Below are positions 63,466-64,000 of a stretch of DNA of 64,000 nucleotides, one piece after another. Numbering within the stretch: position 1 is the first letter of the stretch; the number at the start of each line of letters is the position of its first letter. Below the pieces are notes generated by a model, which did no database searches, was not told where the DNA came from, and saw only the letters and a list, made by a program, of their open reading frames with translations. The position numbers and the translations under genes were made by a program. Source of the stretch: Salinispora tropica CNB-440 (GTDB lineage: Bacteria; Actinomycetota; Actinomycetes; Mycobacteriales; Micromonosporaceae); NCBI RefSeq assembly GCF_000016425.1, contig NC_009380.1:1926144-1990143 (forward strand), given 5' to 3'.

Positions 63466-64000
63466 TCAGGAAACCGCGTCGCGGGCCGGATAGCCGAGAA
63501 CCTCCACGAGATCTCCGGTCGCCGCCGTGAACGCCGCGTAAACCTCGTCATCGAAGTGGTTGCGCCAGTCGCCGGCTTTGCCCTTTCGGTAGTGGGAAAT
63601 CTTCCCAGCGCTCTCCCGGTCCTTCCGCATCTTGGAGAAGCTGTAGCGGGACAACAGCGGCTCCAGCTCGGCAGAGGGCAGAGTGATCCCGCAGTGCCGC
63701 ATCAGCTGGTCCACCTCCTCCAGCTGCCGCTCTCCGGTCAGGTCCTCGTAGCGGAACAGACGGAAGGTCTCGGAGCTCGGGGCGACGGCCCACGTCCGCA
63801 GCTGCGTGAAGAGGTGCCGCTTGGAGTGGCGTTCGATGACGTAGAGCAGTCCTTCCTTCATCGGGATTTCCCGCAGCGTCTTCCGTACCTGGAGGATATC
63901 GCCCATCGGGGCATGTGAGTTGCGGAGCGAAAAGTAGCTTGAAATGACGATATCGCGTGGATCGCGAATCACAAAGAATGCGCGATAGGTGCCGGGTTTC
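63466..64000 (-). CDS. Sulfotransferase, 5' part outside the window
   Basis: C-terminal part of a PAPS-dependent sulfotransferase; 178 residues visible. The 3'-phosphate loop is VIRDPRDIVISSYFS and the C-terminal PAPS-binding loop RKGKAGDWRNHF. The open frame continues leftward-reading past the window edge (KPGTYRAFF before VIRDPRD), so the apparent start at 63972 is not a start. The stop is at 63466. The substrate is unknown. Confidence 0.87.
   Translation of the reverse strand, partial: KPGTYRAFFVIRDPRDIVISSYFSLRNSHAPMGDILQVRKTLREIPMKEGLLYVIERHSKRHLFTQLRTWAVAPSSETFRLFRYEDLTGERQLEEVDQLMRHCGITLPSAELEPLLSRYSFSKMRKDRESAGKISHYRKGKAGDWRNHFDDEVYAAFTAATGDLVEVLGYPARDAVS

Overview
The window is high-GC DNA with compact genes, frequent GTG starts, ATGA/GTGA stop-start overlaps and several possible leaderless starts. 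It carries an actinobacterial menaquinone-type sdhCAB, a Tex protein, an actinobacterial HrpA and a DUF3516-type helicase. This points to an actinomycete, most likely Micromonosporaceae (Micromonospora/Salinispora-like). The family-level placement is inference from protein style, not a search result. No rRNA, tRNA, CRISPR array, insertion sequence or replication origin was found.

Region 1 (1-12.7 kb) is a cell-surface glycopolymer locus. It holds a nucleotidyltransferase (cut by the window edge), a two-gene ABC-2 polysaccharide exporter, a TetR regulator, a DegT aminotransferase overlapping a Gfo/Idh oxidoreductase, two tandem GT4 glycosyltransferases, a GT2 glycosyltransferase, a UDP-sugar 6-dehydrogenase and a left-handed beta-helix acetyltransferase. 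The dehydrogenase, oxidoreductase, aminotransferase and acetyltransferase together match the four steps (WbpA/B/E/D logic) from UDP-GlcNAc to a 2,3-diacetamido uronic acid. A perfect 24-bp hairpin separates the convergent last two genes.

Region 2 (12.8-41.5 kb) is mostly housekeeping or conserved: a two-component system facing an orphan TAXI binding lipoprotein, a GT-C-like membrane protein, an App1-type phosphatase, phosphoglucomutase, NAD kinase, a large secreted M14 carboxypeptidase, a RibD-like reductase, Tex, a metallo-beta-lactamase-fold hydrolase, sdhCAB with a divergent LysR regulator, HrpA, and a DJ-1/PfpI-TetR pair.

Region 3 (41.7-53.3 kb) is the most unusual part. It encodes a glycine-amidinotransferase-type enzyme, an ATP-grasp ligase, a zinc-independent MDR reductase, a CitE-like CoA lyase, an alpha-oxoamine synthase (AOS), a MaoC-like hydratase, an unknown protein, a small-molecule kinase-like protein, a second AOS-like enzyme with an unusual N-terminal extension, and a FAD monooxygenase/reductase. 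There is no PKS or NRPS. It looks like a compact pathway to a guanidino- and/or aminoketone-containing metabolite. The combination AOS plus amidinotransferase recalls the opening logic of saxitoxin biosynthesis, and amidinotransferase plus ATP-grasp recalls pheganomycin-type peptide ligation, but the product cannot be read from sequence.

Region 4 (53.4-64 kb) has a GNAT acetyltransferase, a PNPOx-like protein, a LysR/MFS divergent pair, a decayed MFS drug-exporter gene followed by an intact TetR gene, a DUF3516 helicase, trmB, a secreted anchored protein overlapping a class E/F-like sortase, and a sulfotransferase running off the right edge.
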